The notes under the pieces were generated by a model. The model was given only the letters and a program-made list of their open reading frames with translations, had not been told where the DNA came from and did not search any database. The position numbers and the translations under genes were made by a program. A stretch of DNA of 64,000 nt, from positions 67,044 through 131,043 of the forward strand of contig CAKTOW010000004.1 in the NCBI GenBank assembly GCA_934590325.1, written 5' to 3'. This DNA comes from an uncultured Oscillospiraceae bacterium. GTDB lineage: Bacteria; Bacillota; Clostridia; Oscillospirales; Oscillospiraceae. Below, in pieces: positions 49,834-58,710 of this stretch. Each line of letters opens with the position of its first letter. The stretch's first letter is position 1.

Positions 49834-50676
49834 ATGTACCGTATCGTCAGAAAAGAAGCGCTCAAGCCCACCGTGATCCTCTATGAGATCGAAGCCCCCA
49901 TGGTGGCCAGAAAGGCGGAGCCGGGCCAGTTCATCATCCTGCGCGTGGATGAGAACGGCGAGCGTATCCCCATCACCATCCATGACTACGACAGGGAAAA
50001 GGGCACTGTGACAATCATCGTCCAGACCGTGGGCGCCACCACCGAGAAGCTGAGCCATAAGCAGCAGGGCGAGTGCCTGCACGATTTCGTGGGCCCCCTG
50101 GGCCGTCCCACCGAGACCGAGGGCAAGAAGAAGGTCTGCGTCGTCGGCGGCGGCGTGGGCTGCGCCATCGCCTATCCCGTGCTGAAGAAATTCCACGACT
50201 GCGGTGCCGAGGTGCACGCGGTGGTGGGCTTCAAGAGCAAGGACGTGGTCATTCTGGAGGACAAGTTCAAGGCCGTTTCCTCCGTGCTGAAGGTCTGTAC
50301 CGACGACGGCTCTTACGGCCGCAAGGGTCTTGTTACCGAGGCGCTGAAGGAGCTGCTGGACGAGGGCAACGTGTATGACGAGATCTTCGCCATCGGCCCC
50401 ATGGTCATGATGAAGTTCGTCTGTAAGACCACCGCGCCGTACAATATGCCCACCACTGTTTCCATGAGCCCCATCATGATCGACGGCACCGGTATGTGCG
50501 GCGGCTGCCGCCTGACCGTGGGCGGCGAGACAAAGTTCGCCTGCGTGGACGGCCCCGACTTCGACGGCCAGAAGGTGGACTGGGATCTGGCGGTGAAGCG
50601 CAACCAGATGTACCACGACTTCGAGCTGCGCAAGCACGAGGAAGTCTGCAATCTGTTCAAGCAGGAGGTAAAGTAA
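49834..50676 (+). CDS. nfnA: NfnA, small subunit of ferredoxin-NADP electron-bifurcating transhydrogenase
   Basis: A 280-residue flavoprotein that exchanges electrons with NADH. It shows an N-terminal FAD-binding barrel (EPGQFIILRV, RIPITIHDYD), a nucleotide-binding domain (VVGGGVGCAIAYPVLKKF) and C-terminal 2Fe-2S ligands Asp217 or nearby, Cys222, Cys225 and Cys237 (DGTGMCGGCR, FACVDGP), the unusual one-Asp, three-Cys set known for Nfn. The partner nfnB follows after one base. Together they couple NADPH, NADH and ferredoxin pools in anaerobes. The alternative name 'dihydroorotate dehydrogenase-like' reflects its relatives. Confidence 0.88.
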   Translation: MYRIVRKEALKPTVILYEIEAPMVARKAEPGQFIILRVDENGERIPITIHDYDREKGTVTIIVQTVGATTEKLSHKQQGECLHDFVGPLGRPTETEGKKKVCVVGGGVGCAIAYPVLKKFHDCGAEVHAVVGFKSKDVVILEDKFKAVSSVLKVCTDDGSYGRKGLVTEALKELLDEGNVYDEIFAIGPMVMMKFVCKTTAPYNMPTTVSMSPIMIDGTGMCGGCRLTVGGETKFACVDGPDFDGQKVDWDLAVKRNQMYHDFELRKHEEVCNLFKQEVK

Positions 50677-50677
50677 G

Positions 50678-52075
50678 ATGGCTGCTAAGATCAATATGCG
50701 TTTGGACAAGAACGAGATGCCCTCTCAGGATCCCAATGTCCGCAACAAGAATTTCCTCGAGGTGGCCCTGGGCTACACCGAGGAGCAGGCGCTGGACGAG
50801 GCCGCCCGCTGCCTGAACTGCAAGAACCATCCCTGCGTGGACGGCTGTCCCGTCAACGTGCGCATCCCCGAGTTCATCCAGAAGATCGTGGAGAAGGACT
50901 ACGAGGGCGCCTATCAGGTCATCCATCAGACCAGCTCCCTGCCCGCCGTGTGCGGCCGTGTCTGCCCCCAGGAGAGCCAGTGCGAGATGCACTGCGTCCG
51001 CGGCAAGAAGGGCGACCCCGTGGGTATCGGCCGTCTGGAGCGCTTTGTGGCCGACTGGCACAACGCCCACAGCACCGAGGCCGCGCCGGTCCCCGCACCC
51101 AACGGCCACAAGGTGGCTGTGATCGGCTCCGGCCCCGCGGGCCTGACCTGCGCCGGCGACCTGGCCAAGAAGGGCTATGAGGTCACGGTGTTCGAGGCGC
51201 TGCACCTGGCCGGCGGCGTGCTGGTGTACGGTATTCCTGAGTTCCGTCTGCCCAAGGCCATCGTCCAGAAGGAAGTGGACGGCCTGAAGGCCATGGGCGT
51301 CAAGGTGGAGACGAACACCGTGGTGGGCCGCACCATCACCATCGACGAGCTGATGGAGGAGTACGGCTTCGAGGCAGTGTTCATCGGCTCCGGCGCCGGT
51401 CTGCCCATGTTCATGAACATCCCCGGCGAGAACCTGAAGGGCGTCTACTCCGCCAACGAGTTCCTGACCCGCATCAATCTGATGAAGGCTTACCGCGAGG
51501 ACAGCGATACGCCCATCATGGACCTGAAGGGCAAGACTGTGGCCGTGGTGGGCGGCGGCAACGTGGCTATGGACGCCGCCCGCTGCTCCAAGCGCCTGGG
51601 TGCCGAGGTGTACGTGGTGTATCGCCGCGGTATGGAGGAGCTCCCCGCCCGTCACGAGGAGGTGGAGCACGCCATCGAAGAGGGCGTTATCTTCAAGACC
51701 CTGAACAACCCCGTGCAGATCAACGGCGACGAGCAGGATTGTGTCAAGTCTATGACCTGCATCGAGATGGAGCTGGGTGAGCCGGATGCCTCCGGCCGCC
51801 GCCGTCCCGTGGAGAAGAAGGGCAGCGAGTTCGACCTGCCTGTGGACGCGGTCATCATGTCCCTGGGCACCAGCCCCAACCCGCTGATCAAGTCCACCAC
51901 CAAGGGCTTGGAGGTCAACAAGAAGGGCGGCATCATCGTCAACGAGGAGGGGCTTACCTCCCGCCAGGCGGTGTACGCCGGCGGCGACGCTGTTACCGGC
52001 GCGGCCACTGTCATTCTGGCCATGGGTGCCGGCAAGTTGGGCGCCAAGTCCATCGACGAGTACCTGAGCAAGTAA
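50678..52075 (+). CDS. nfnB: NfnB, large subunit of electron-bifurcating transhydrogenase (GltD-like)
   Basis: A 465-residue flavoprotein related to the small subunit of glutamate synthase. N-terminal cysteine motifs CLNCKNHPCVDGCPV and CGRVCPQESQCEMHC bind two 4Fe-4S clusters. The FAD motif is VIGSGPAGLTCAGDLAKKG, the NADPH motif VVGGGNVAMDAARC, and the C-terminal FAD contact YAGGDAVTGAATVILAMGAGK. With NfnA directly upstream, it is better read as the bifurcating transhydrogenase than as glutamate synthase. It provides NADPH, alongside isocitrate dehydrogenase encoded nearby. Confidence 0.9.
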   Translation: MAAKINMRLDKNEMPSQDPNVRNKNFLEVALGYTEEQALDEAARCLNCKNHPCVDGCPVNVRIPEFIQKIVEKDYEGAYQVIHQTSSLPAVCGRVCPQESQCEMHCVRGKKGDPVGIGRLERFVADWHNAHSTEAAPVPAPNGHKVAVIGSGPAGLTCAGDLAKKGYEVTVFEALHLAGGVLVYGIPEFRLPKAIVQKEVDGLKAMGVKVETNTVVGRTITIDELMEEYGFEAVFIGSGAGLPMFMNIPGENLKGVYSANEFLTRINLMKAYREDSDTPIMDLKGKTVAVVGGGNVAMDAARCSKRLGAEVYVVYRRGMEELPARHEEVEHAIEEGVIFKTLNNPVQINGDEQDCVKSMTCIEMELGEPDASGRRRPVEKKGSEFDLPVDAVIMSLGTSPNPLIKSTTKGLEVNKKGGIIVNEEGLTSRQAVYAGGDAVTGAATVILAMGAGKLGAKSIDEYLSK

Positions 52076-52089
52076 ATAATACATAAAAG

Positions 52090-52126
52090 CCGCCGCAGAC
52101 CGTGAAACGGTCTGCGGCGGTTTTTT
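52090..52126. terminator. Terminator after nfnB
   Basis: A perfect 13-bp stem CCGCCGCAGACCG / CGGTCTGCGGCGG with loop TGAAA, followed by T6. Confidence 0.9.
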
Positions 52127-52143
52127 GCGCTTTATTATGCGGT

Positions 52144-53403
52144 TTATTCATTCGGCTCCGCGGTCTCGGCGGGTCCCTCGTCCTGCGTCACCTGGATCTC
52201 GCCGGTGCGGTGGTTGTCCACGCGGGTCACCAGCACGTGGAGATCGTCGTAGTCGAACCGGTCGCCCACCTCGGGGACGCGGTCGCACTTCTCCATGACC
52301 CAGCCGCTGACGGAGGTCATCTCGGTCTCGTCGGACAGGTGGAAGAACTCGGCGAAGTCGTCAAAGTCCATGGCGGCGTCCACCAGATAGGTGCGGGGGG
52401 CGATCTTACGGATAAAGACCTCCTCCTCGTCGTGTTCGTCCCAAATCTCGCCCACCAGCTCCTCCAGGATGTCCTCCATGGTGACGATGCCGCAGGTACC
52501 GCCGTACTCGTCCACTACCACGGCCATCTGGGTCTTGGCCAGCTGCAGCTTCTTCAGAAGCAGGCTGATGGGCTCGTTCTCCAGCACGAAAACGGCGGGG
52601 GAGAGAATGTCCTCCAGGGGCTTGTCCGTAACGCCGCAGCCCACGTAGAAGTCCTTCTGATGCACGGTGCCGAGGATGTGGTCGATGTCCTCCCGGTAGA
52701 TCAGCAGACGGGAGTACTTGGTCTGTGTGAACAGGTCGGCCACCTCCTCCTTGGAGGCGGTGACGGGCAGGGCCGCCAGGTCCACGCGGTGGATAAGGAT
52801 GTCCTGGGCCTCCTGATCGGAAAAGCCGATGGCATTTTTCAGCAGGTCGCCCTCGTCCTTGTCGATGCTGCCGTCCTGCTGTACCTCGTTGACCAGCATC
52901 AGCAGCTCCTCCGGGGACATCTTGCTGTCGGCGCTGAGGTGGAACAGCTTAGCCAGCAGTTTCTTCCACAGGGAGAACAGGAAGTTCAGGGGCATCAGCA
53001 GCCAGATCAGGCAGCGCAGGAAGGGCGCTGCGGTCATGGCCCACTCCTCGGCACAGTCCTTGGCGATGCTCTTGGGGGAAATCTCGCCGAAGATCAGCAC
53101 CACCACCGTCACTACCACGGTGGACAGGGTGGCGCCGGCGTCGCCGAAGCTCTTGACGAACAGCACCGTGCCGATAGAGGCCATGGCGATGTTCACGATG
53201 TTGTTGCCGATGAGGATGGTGGACAGCAGCCGGTCGTACCGCTCCAGCAGCTTACAGACCAGAGCGGCGCGGCTGTTGCCCTTCTCCGCCAGCATTTTAA
53301 GGCGTGTGACATTGGCGGAGGAAAACGCGGTCTCCGTGGCCGAGAAGTAGGCGGACAGCAGGAGACAGACCAGCATAATGATGATATATGTTGTATTTGA
53401 CAA
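52144..53403 (-). CDS. Second CorC/HlyC-type CNNM transporter-like protein
   Basis: A 419-residue membrane protein with a CNNM domain (MLVCLLLSAYFSATETAFSSANVTRL and further helices to about residue 135), a CBS pair (VVVDEYGGTCGIVTMEDILEELVG) and a CorC_HlyC C-terminal domain. TTG start at 53403 with AAGGAAGG upstream. Its role is probably magnesium or cobalt export. It is a distant paralog of 39003-40349 but has a short leader and an ordinary consensus promoter, so the two are regulated differently. Confidence 0.88.
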   Translation of the reverse strand: MSNTTYIIIMLVCLLLSAYFSATETAFSSANVTRLKMLAEKGNSRAALVCKLLERYDRLLSTILIGNNIVNIAMASIGTVLFVKSFGDAGATLSTVVVTVVVLIFGEISPKSIAKDCAEEWAMTAAPFLRCLIWLLMPLNFLFSLWKKLLAKLFHLSADSKMSPEELLMLVNEVQQDGSIDKDEGDLLKNAIGFSDQEAQDILIHRVDLAALPVTASKEEVADLFTQTKYSRLLIYREDIDHILGTVHQKDFYVGCGVTDKPLEDILSPAVFVLENEPISLLLKKLQLAKTQMAVVVDEYGGTCGIVTMEDILEELVGEIWDEHDEEEVFIRKIAPRTYLVDAAMDFDDFAEFFHLSDETEMTSVSGWVMEKCDRVPEVGDRFDYDDLHVLVTRVDNHRTGEIQVTQDEGPAETAEPNE

Positions 53404-53438
53404 AACAAATGCCTTCCTTTTTTCAATAAATCCCGCCC

Positions 53439-53467
53439 ATTATATACAAAAATCCCGTCTGTGTCAA
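53439..53467 (-). promoter_or_regulatory. Consensus promoter of the second CorC gene
   Basis: Minus-strand TTGACA (53462-53467), 17 bp, TATAAT (53439-53444): a perfect match. Confidence 0.88.
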
Positions 53468-53480
53468 GGGCGGGCGCGGA

Positions 53481-53512
53481 AAAGGGAGGGCGCCTTGCGG
53501 CGTCCTCCCTTT
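53481..53512 (-). terminator. Terminator after ppaC
   Basis: Stem AAAGGGAGG-CGCC with its complement, one mismatch and a TTGC loop, just upstream of the corC promoter. Confidence 0.75.
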
Positions 53513-53522
53513 GTATGTATTC

Positions 53523-55133
53523 TCAGCCCCAAAGGGTGGTCAGCATGGGAATGACCTGCTTCTTGCGGGACATGACGCCCGGCAGGAACACGGTGTTGTC
53601 CTTGGGCTCCACGGCGAAGGCGTTGCGGATGGTGTCGTCGCTGCCGATGTACAGCAGCTGAGTGCCCTCCTGCAGCACGTCGGTGAGCATCAGGATGACC
53701 ATGTCGTAGTCGTGGGACTTCTGCGCCTTGCGCATGGCGTCCAGCAGTTCCTCCTTGCGCTCCATGAGCTTCTGCGAGTCGATGCAGGTGATCTGCCCCA
53801 CGCCCAGTATCTGCTCGGAGATATGGAACTCCTTGAAGTCGCTGCGCAGCAGCTCCTCGGCGGACTTGCCGTCGTTGCTGCCGCTGAACAGCTCACGTCC
53901 CAGGTCGCTGAGGGACACGCGGGCGATGCGCGCCAGACGCTCGGCCATGGACACGTCCCGCTTGGTGCAGGTGGGGGATTTGAACATGACGGTGTCGGAC
54001 AGAATGGCCGCCGCCATAAGACCGGCCATGTGGGGAGAGGGCGTGACGCCGTGCTCCTGGTACATGGAGGTGATGATGGTGTTGGTGCTGCCCACCGGCT
54101 CGTTGCGCACCACGATGGGCTGGCGGGTCTGGATGTCCGCCAGACGGTGGTGGTCGATAATGGCCAGTATCTCCGCCTGATCGATGCCGGGGACGGCCTG
54201 CGCCAGCTCGTTGTGGTCCACCAGCACCACCTGCTTGCGCCGGGGCTTCAGCAGGTGATAGCGGGACAGCGTGCCCACGACCTTCTCCTCGTCGTCCAGG
54301 ACGGGATAGCAGCGGTAGCGGCTCTTCAGCACCACCTCGCGGACGTCGTCGATGTAGTCGTCCAGGTGGAAGGAGATGAGCCCTTCCTTGGCGCAGGGCC
54401 GGTCGATGGGTGTGGCCTGATAGATGAGCCGGTGGACGCGGCTGGCGTCCAGAGGTGTGGAGATGATGCAGGTCTTTCCGGCGTTCTCCAGCCATTCGGG
54501 CTCCACGTCCGTCTGGCAGAGGATCAGGCAGGCCACCTGTTTGTCCAGCGCGCGGCGGATCATATCCGGCTGGCTGCCGCACAGGACGATGCTGTCGTTA
54601 CCGTCGAACAGGAGGTTCTCGCAGTCCTGGGGCAGGGCGATGGCCACGGAGCCGCTGACGGTGTCCACCAGGTCGCCGCCGTCGCCCATGACGCGGCCCT
54701 CGATGACGCTGAGCAGGTTGAACAGGGGGATCTCGTCCACCCGGGGGTCACCCACGGTGTTCAGACTGAAGGTGGCGATGTCGCCGGCGGACAGCATACC
54801 GTGGAGGGTGCCGTCCTCATTGACCACGGGGATGGCGGAGATCTTCTGTTCGCGCATGAGCTTCCACGCCCTGTCCATGGTGACGGAGGCGTCCAGGCAG
54901 GGGGGACGGTCGAACTCCAGGTCCCGCACCTGGGTGCGGACGTTCTGGATGAACCGGGGCGGCTTGAAATTGAAGCGCTCCAGCATGCGGTTGGTCTCGT
55001 CGCTGATGGTGCCCATGTGTACCGCCACGTATTCCTTCTCGCCCAGCGCGTTTTTCAGCGCGGCGAAGGACATGGCGGCCACGATGGAGTCGGTGTCCGG
55101 GTTGCGGTGCCCGACCACATATATCTCGTTCAT
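53523..55133 (-). CDS. ppaC: Manganese-dependent inorganic pyrophosphatase with CBS/DRTGG regulatory insert
   Basis: A 536-residue family II pyrophosphatase. DHH-type metal ligands are His9, Asp13 and Asp15 (GHRNPDTDSI) and the later IIDHHR, with a C-terminal DHHA2-like domain (SMAERLARIARV onward, and SRKKQ substrate motif). A long insert (about 70-300) carries two CBS domains (MREQKISAIPVVNEDGTLHGMLS, then SRYRCYPVLDDEEKVVGTLS) flanking a DRTGG-type segment, so activity should respond to adenine nucleotides. The start at 55133 lies nine bases after AAAGGAG. Confidence 0.93.
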   Translation of the reverse strand: MNEIYVVGHRNPDTDSIVAAMSFAALKNALGEKEYVAVHMGTISDETNRMLERFNFKPPRFIQNVRTQVRDLEFDRPPCLDASVTMDRAWKLMREQKISAIPVVNEDGTLHGMLSAGDIATFSLNTVGDPRVDEIPLFNLLSVIEGRVMGDGGDLVDTVSGSVAIALPQDCENLLFDGNDSIVLCGSQPDMIRRALDKQVACLILCQTDVEPEWLENAGKTCIISTPLDASRVHRLIYQATPIDRPCAKEGLISFHLDDYIDDVREVVLKSRYRCYPVLDDEEKVVGTLSRYHLLKPRRKQVVLVDHNELAQAVPGIDQAEILAIIDHHRLADIQTRQPIVVRNEPVGSTNTIITSMYQEHGVTPSPHMAGLMAAAILSDTVMFKSPTCTKRDVSMAERLARIARVSLSDLGRELFSGSNDGKSAEELLRSDFKEFHISEQILGVGQITCIDSQKLMERKEELLDAMRKAQKSHDYDMVILMLTDVLQEGTQLLYIGSDDTIRNAFAVEPKDNTVFLPGVMSRKKQVIPMLTTLWG

Positions 55134-55176
55134 ACGCACTCGCTCCTTTGCGTAAAATAGCTTCTCTTGACCACTC

Positions 55177-55205
55177 ATTATAGAGCAAGTTTTTCCGGCG
55201 GTCAA
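55177..55205 (-). promoter_or_regulatory. Promoter of ppaC
   Basis: Minus-strand TTGACC (55200-55205), 17 bp, TATAAT (55177-55182). Confidence 0.8.
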
Positions 55206-55279
55206 TTATTTCTCCGTACAGGATATTGCCCCCCGGAGAGGGACCATATATTCAACCTGACCGGAGGGAACGGCTGGGC

Positions 55280-56560
55280 TTATCGCTGGTATTCGAATTC
55301 CAGATCGTACATGCTGACGATGTCGCCGTCCTGGATGCCCATCTGCTCCAGCGTGTCGAACAGGCCGCTCTGGCGCAGCATCTTGTCGAAGTACATACGG
55401 CTCTCGTAGTCGGAGAAGTTGATGTTGCCCATAAGGCGCTGCAGCCAGGGCCCCTCCACCAGCCAGGTGTTGTCCTCCCGCTCGATGTGCAGGGGCTCTG
55501 TGGTGTCGATGACCGGGGGCTTGGGCACGTATTCCGGCTCATAGACCGTCACCGGCGGCAGTTCGCTGAGCCGCTGGCCGATGCGCTGCACCAGTTCGCG
55601 GGTGCCCTGGTGGGTGGCGGCGGACATAGCGAAGAACTCATAGCCCAGGGCCTCCACATGCTGCCGCAGGGCGTCCAGGGGCTCGTTGTCGCACAGCAGG
55701 TCGGTCTTGTTGGCCACCACGATCTGGGGCCGCTCCGCCAGCTCGGGACTGTACTCCTTCAGTTCGCCGTTGATGGCGTCGAAGTCCGCGATGGGGTCGC
55801 GGCCCTCACTGCCGGACACGTCCACCAGGTGTACCAGCAGACGGCAGCGGTCGATGTGCCGCAGAAAGTCATGGCCCAGGCCCGCGCCCTCGCTGGCGCC
55901 CTCGATGATGCCGGGGATGTCCGCCATGACGAAGCTGACGCCCTCGTCCACGTATACCACGCCAAGGTTGGGATACAGGGTGGTGAAGTGGTAGTTGGCG
56001 ATCTTGGGGTGCGCCTTGCTGACCACGCTCAGCAGCGTGGACTTGCCCACATTGGGGAAGCCCACCAGGCCCACATCCGCCAGCAGCTTCAGCTCCAGAA
56101 TGACGTCGTGGCTCTCGCCGGGCAGGCCCGCCTTGGCAAAGCGGGGCACTTGACGGGTGGGGGTGGCGAAGTGCTGGTTGCCCCAGCCGCCCCGGCCGCC
56201 CTTGCACAGCACGTAGGGGGCGTCGTCGGACATATCCTTGATGATCTCGCCGCTCTCGGCGTCCCGTACCAGCGTGCCGCGGGGCACCTTGATGGTCAGG
56301 CTCTCGCCGTCCTTGCCCGTCTTGCGGCCGCCCTGGCCGTCCACGCCGTTGCCGGCCACGTACTTGCGCTTGTAGCGGAAGTCCATCAGGGTGGACATGT
56401 TGTCGTCTACTTTCAGGATGATGGAGCCGCCGTTGCCGCCGTCGCCGCCGTCGGGGCCGCCGGCTGCAATGTATTTCTCCCGGTGGAAGGCCACCGCGCC
56501 GTTGCCGCCGTTGCCGGCGCGCACGGTGATCCGCGCTTTATCGATAAACCCGTTTGCCAT
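55280..56560 (-). CDS. obgE: ObgE/CgtA GTPase
   Basis: A 426-residue ribosome-associated GTPase involved in 50S assembly and stress control. The glycine-rich Obg fold (RAGNGGNGAVAFHREKY, GGPDGGDGGNGG) occupies residues 1-158. The G domain has GFPNVGKST, ADIPG and NKTDLL. A C-terminal OCT domain ends in the acidic-aromatic MYDLEFEYQR. GAGGTAA precedes the ATG at 56560. It is separated from rpmA by two terminators and has its own promoter, although the L21-L27-Obg gene order is conserved. Confidence 0.96.
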   Translation of the reverse strand: MANGFIDKARITVRAGNGGNGAVAFHREKYIAAGGPDGGDGGNGGSIILKVDDNMSTLMDFRYKRKYVAGNGVDGQGGRKTGKDGESLTIKVPRGTLVRDAESGEIIKDMSDDAPYVLCKGGRGGWGNQHFATPTRQVPRFAKAGLPGESHDVILELKLLADVGLVGFPNVGKSTLLSVVSKAHPKIANYHFTTLYPNLGVVYVDEGVSFVMADIPGIIEGASEGAGLGHDFLRHIDRCRLLVHLVDVSGSEGRDPIADFDAINGELKEYSPELAERPQIVVANKTDLLCDNEPLDALRQHVEALGYEFFAMSAATHQGTRELVQRIGQRLSELPPVTVYEPEYVPKPPVIDTTEPLHIEREDNTWLVEGPWLQRLMGNINFSDYESRMYFDKMLRQSGLFDTLEQMGIQDGDIVSMYDLEFEYQR

Positions 56561-56612
56561 GGCAGTTACCTCACTGTATCTGAAAATTTGCCTATTTCTC
56601 CAATATAGCTGT

Positions 56613-56641
56613 ATTCTACCCGAAAAGGGCAAAAAGGTCAA
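56613..56641 (-). promoter_or_regulatory. Promoter of obgE
   Basis: Minus-strand TTGACC (56636-56641), 17 bp, TAGAAT (56613-56618). Confidence 0.75.
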
Positions 56642-56675
56642 TAAAAAAGCGTCCGCCGCGGAAACGCGGCGGACG
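56641..56675 (-). terminator. Terminator upstream of obgE
   Basis: A perfect 11-bp stem CGTCCGCCGCG / CGCGGCGGACG (56650-56660 with 56665-56675), followed on the minus strand by TTTTTTAT. Confidence 0.85.
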
Positions 56676-56714
56676 TTGACGATTTATACGCGCGGGGCTG
56701 CGGCATTGTCAAGT

Positions 56715-56748
56715 AAAAACCTCTCCTGCTTTCGCAGGAGAGGTTTTT
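56715..56748 (-). terminator. Terminator after rpmA
   Basis: A perfect 15-bp stem (56715-56729 with 56734-56748) with A5/T5 ends. Confidence 0.9.
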
Positions 56749-56759
56749 CATCATACCAA

Positions 56760-57041
56760 TTACTCGGCGGGGTAGACAGAGACCTGCTTGCGATCCTTGC
56801 CCAGACGCTCGAAGCGGACAACGCCGTCCGCCTTGGCGAACAGGGTGTCGTCGGTACCCTTGCCCACGTTGGTGCCGGGGTGGATGTGGGTGCCGCGCTG
56901 ACGCACCAGAATGTTGCCAGCCAGCACGAACTGCCCGTCAGCGCGCTTGGGGCCAAGGCGCTTGGACTCGGAATCACGGCCGTTCTTGGTGGAGCCCATA
57001 CCTTTTTTATGGGCGAAGAACTGCAGAGAAATGTTCAGCAT
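56760..57041 (-). CDS. rpmA: 50S ribosomal protein L27 (bL27), Firmicute precursor
   Basis: A 93-residue ribosomal protein lying near the peptidyl-transferase centre. It begins [14 protein letters not shown]. The first nine residues are the Firmicute-type N-terminal extension that must be removed between Phe9 and Ala10 by Prp, which is encoded directly upstream. [15 protein letters not shown] and [13 protein letters not shown] are standard L27 motifs. I use the ATG at 57041; an in-frame TTG two codons earlier is less likely. Confidence 0.96.
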   Translation of the reverse strand: MLNISLQFFAHKKGMGSTKNGRDSESKRLGPKRADGQFVLAGNILVRQRGTHIHPGTNVGKGTDDTLFAKADGVVRFERLGKDRKQVSVYPAE

Positions 57042-57084
57042 TTTCAAGTACCATCCTTTCTGTAAGATGATCGAGGAATGAGGC

Positions 57085-57414
57085 TCACGCCTCCATAACT
57101 TCGATGTTGTCGGGATATTCGTCGTGGAGCTGTGCCAGATACACCATCAGCCCCGTCAGCAGATTCTGACAGGTGCTTTCGGCGTCGGACGCCAGCCCGC
57201 CGGGCAGCCGCAGGGTGATAGACGCCTGCTGCTCGTTGACCTTGACGGCGGCACACAGCCCCATCACGTCGTTCACAGTGGCCTCCACCAGCCGCACAGC
57301 GCTGGTGATGGCGGCGCAGACGATGTCCTCGCCCGCGTCAGCATAGCCGCTATGGCCGCTGACCTCAAACCCGACGATACGCGATTCCTCCGTGAGGAAT
57401 GTAACAGTGGTCAT
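57085..57414 (-). CDS. prp: Prp, ribosomal-processing cysteine protease
   Basis: A 109-residue protease that trims the N-terminal extension of bL27. The catalytic pair is His21 in [15 protein letters not shown] and Cys33. It starts at the ATG at 57414, 7 bp after rplU, with only a weak ribosome site, and a long antisense-like extension upstream is spurious. The rplU-prp-rpmA order is the conserved Firmicute arrangement, and the L27 precursor in this window carries the matching cleavage motif. Confidence 0.95.
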   Translation of the reverse strand: MTTVTFLTEESRIVGFEVSGHSGYADAGEDIVCAAITSAVRLVEATVNDVMGLCAAVKVNEQQASITLRLPGGLASDAESTCQNLLTGLMVYLAQLHDEYPDNIEVMEA

Positions 57415-57421
57415 TGCCGTC

Positions 57422-57733
57422 TTAGAACGTGATCTTGCCGATCTCGACCTTGGTGTACGGCTGACGATGACCCTGCCGTTTGCGGTAACCCTTCTTGGGG
57501 GTATACTTGAAGATACGGATCTTCTTGCCCTTGCCGTTCTTGACCACGGTGGCGTCCACCTTCGCGCCCTCCACCACGGGAGTGCCGAACTTGGTGTTCT
57601 CACCATCGACGATCGCCAGAACCTGATCGAACACCACGGAATCGCCAGCGTTCACGTCCAGCTTCTCGATGAACAGAGTGTCACCCTCGCTGACGTTGTA
57701 CTGCTTACCGCCGGTAACGATAATAGCCTGCAT
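57422..57733 (-). CDS. rplU: 50S ribosomal protein L21 (bL21)
   Basis: A 103-residue ribosomal protein that binds 23S r[21 protein letters not shown] at the N-terminus and [25 protein letters not shown] at the end (given in part) are diagnostic. It is the first gene of rplU-prp-rpmA, behind a consensus promoter and a leader of about 90 bases in the place where Firmicutes carry the L21 autoregulatory leader. Confidence 0.96.
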   Translation of the reverse strand: MQAIIVTGGKQYNVSEGDTLFIEKLDVNAGDSVVFDQVLAIVDGENTKFGTPVVEGAKVDATVVKNGKGKKIRIFKYTPKKGYRKRQGHRQPYTKVEIGKITF

Positions 57734-57857
57734 AACCTTGTTGCACCTGCCTTTCCTTAATTACGGACTCGCTGTCGGGGGCGTCCGGACGCGCCGGAAC
57801 TTGCTTACCCATTCAAAGCGGCTTATCAAGTATAACAGCGTCTTTCCCCCTTGTCAA
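57734..57857 (-). promoter_or_regulatory. Promoter and leader of the L21-Prp-L27 operon
   Basis: Minus-strand TTGACA (57852-57857), 17 bp, TATACT (57829-57834). The transcript leader (about 57822-57734) contains a GC-rich hairpin around GGCGCGTCC and is in the right place for the known L21 leader, but I did not verify that consensus. Confidence 0.7.
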
Positions 57858-57888
57858 CAGGAAAAGACGCTGTTTTCACAAAAAGTGC

Positions 57889-57909
57889 GCGGAAAAATCA
57901 CTTTTCCGC
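57889..57909 (-). terminator. Terminator after the nucleosidase gene
   Basis: GCGGAAAA / TTTTCCGC eight-base arms around five bases, with a T-rich stretch further on. Confidence 0.55.
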
Positions 57910-57925
57910 CGCGGCCGGTGTGCAT

Positions 57926-58594
57926 TTATGCGTCCAGCGCGTCCAGGAAGGCCATGGCGGCCTTGTTCAGGTGTTTCATGGCCTCCGGAAAGCTGAAATA
58001 GGAGTCGTGGTGCGCCAGCAGACAGTCGGACACGGACTTCAGCGCCATGAAGGGCACGCCGTTGCGGTAGCACACCTGCGCTGCCGCGCCGCCCTCCATC
58101 TCGATGAGCAGGGGGTGGAAGGTGTCGGCGATCCACTGTGCCCGGTCGCCCTTGGTGGCGAACCACTCGCCGGTGGCCACACTGCCCACCAGGCAGTCGT
58201 AGCCCGTGCGGTCCATGGCGGCCTTGGCGCGCGCGGGATCGGCGGCGGGGAAGTCCATGCGGTTCACCGTGGACACCAGCCCCACGGGATCGCCCACGGC
58301 GGAGGTATCCACATCGTGCTGCAGGAAGCGGTCCGCCAGCACCAGAGTGCCGATGGGGACATCCTCAAAGCACCCGGCCACGCCCACGTTGACGATGCGG
58401 CCCGGACGGTACAGGTCGATGAACAGCTGGGTGGCCATGGCGGCGTTCACCTTGCCCACGCCGCCGCAGCAGGCCACCACATCCTCGCGGATGCGGTAGA
58501 AGGGCACGCCGGCAACTGTTTTTTCCGGCTGCGCATCGGGGGGCAGCAGGCTCTTGATCTCGCCCGGCATGGCGTACAGCAATCCAGTCAGCAT
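57926..58594 (-). CDS. mtnN: 5'-methylthioadenosine/S-adenosylhomocysteine nucleosidase-like protein
   Basis: A 222-residue nucleoside-phosphorylase-fold enzyme that would release adenine from methylthioadenosine and S-adenosylhomocysteine. CCGGVGKVNAAMATQLFI, NVGVAGCF, IEMEGGAAAQVCY and LKSVSD are family motifs; the Glu of MEGGA binds ribose and the Asp of SVSD is the acid catalyst. It is divergent from tmcAL across a 116-bp region with overlapping promoters. Related futalosine or other nucleosidases cannot be excluded. Confidence 0.87.
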   Translation of the reverse strand: MLTGLLYAMPGEIKSLLPPDAQPEKTVAGVPFYRIREDVVACCGGVGKVNAAMATQLFIDLYRPGRIVNVGVAGCFEDVPIGTLVLADRFLQHDVDTSAVGDPVGLVSTVNRMDFPAADPARAKAAMDRTGYDCLVGSVATGEWFATKGDRAQWIADTFHPLLIEMEGGAAAQVCYRNGVPFMALKSVSDCLLAHHDSYFSFPEAMKHLNKAAMAFLDALDA

Positions 58595-58625
58595 AGTAAA
58601 AGACCTCGCTTCTTGCGTTTTCTAC

Positions 58626-58685
58626 ATTGTAAATACCGGGGCGGTACAATGTCAAGTTGCATTTCGCAGGGTTTCACGGTAAAAT
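58626..58685. promoter_or_regulatory. Divergent overlapping promoters of mtnN and tmcAL
   Basis: Minus strand: TTGACA (58650-58655), 18 bp, TACAAT (58626-58631). Plus strand: TTGCAT (58657-58662), 17 bp, TAAAAT (58680-58685). The two -35 elements are one base apart, so the promoters may compete. Confidence 0.75.
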
Positions 58686-58710
58686 GGTAAAAAACGAGAG
58701 GAGAGCGCCC

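Noticed and set aside
49834..52075. Glutamate synthase or dihydroorotate dehydrogenase electron-transfer pair
   Set aside because: The large glutamate synthase subunit and a pyrD gene are absent, and the one-Asp, three-Cys cluster plus gene order fit NfnAB.
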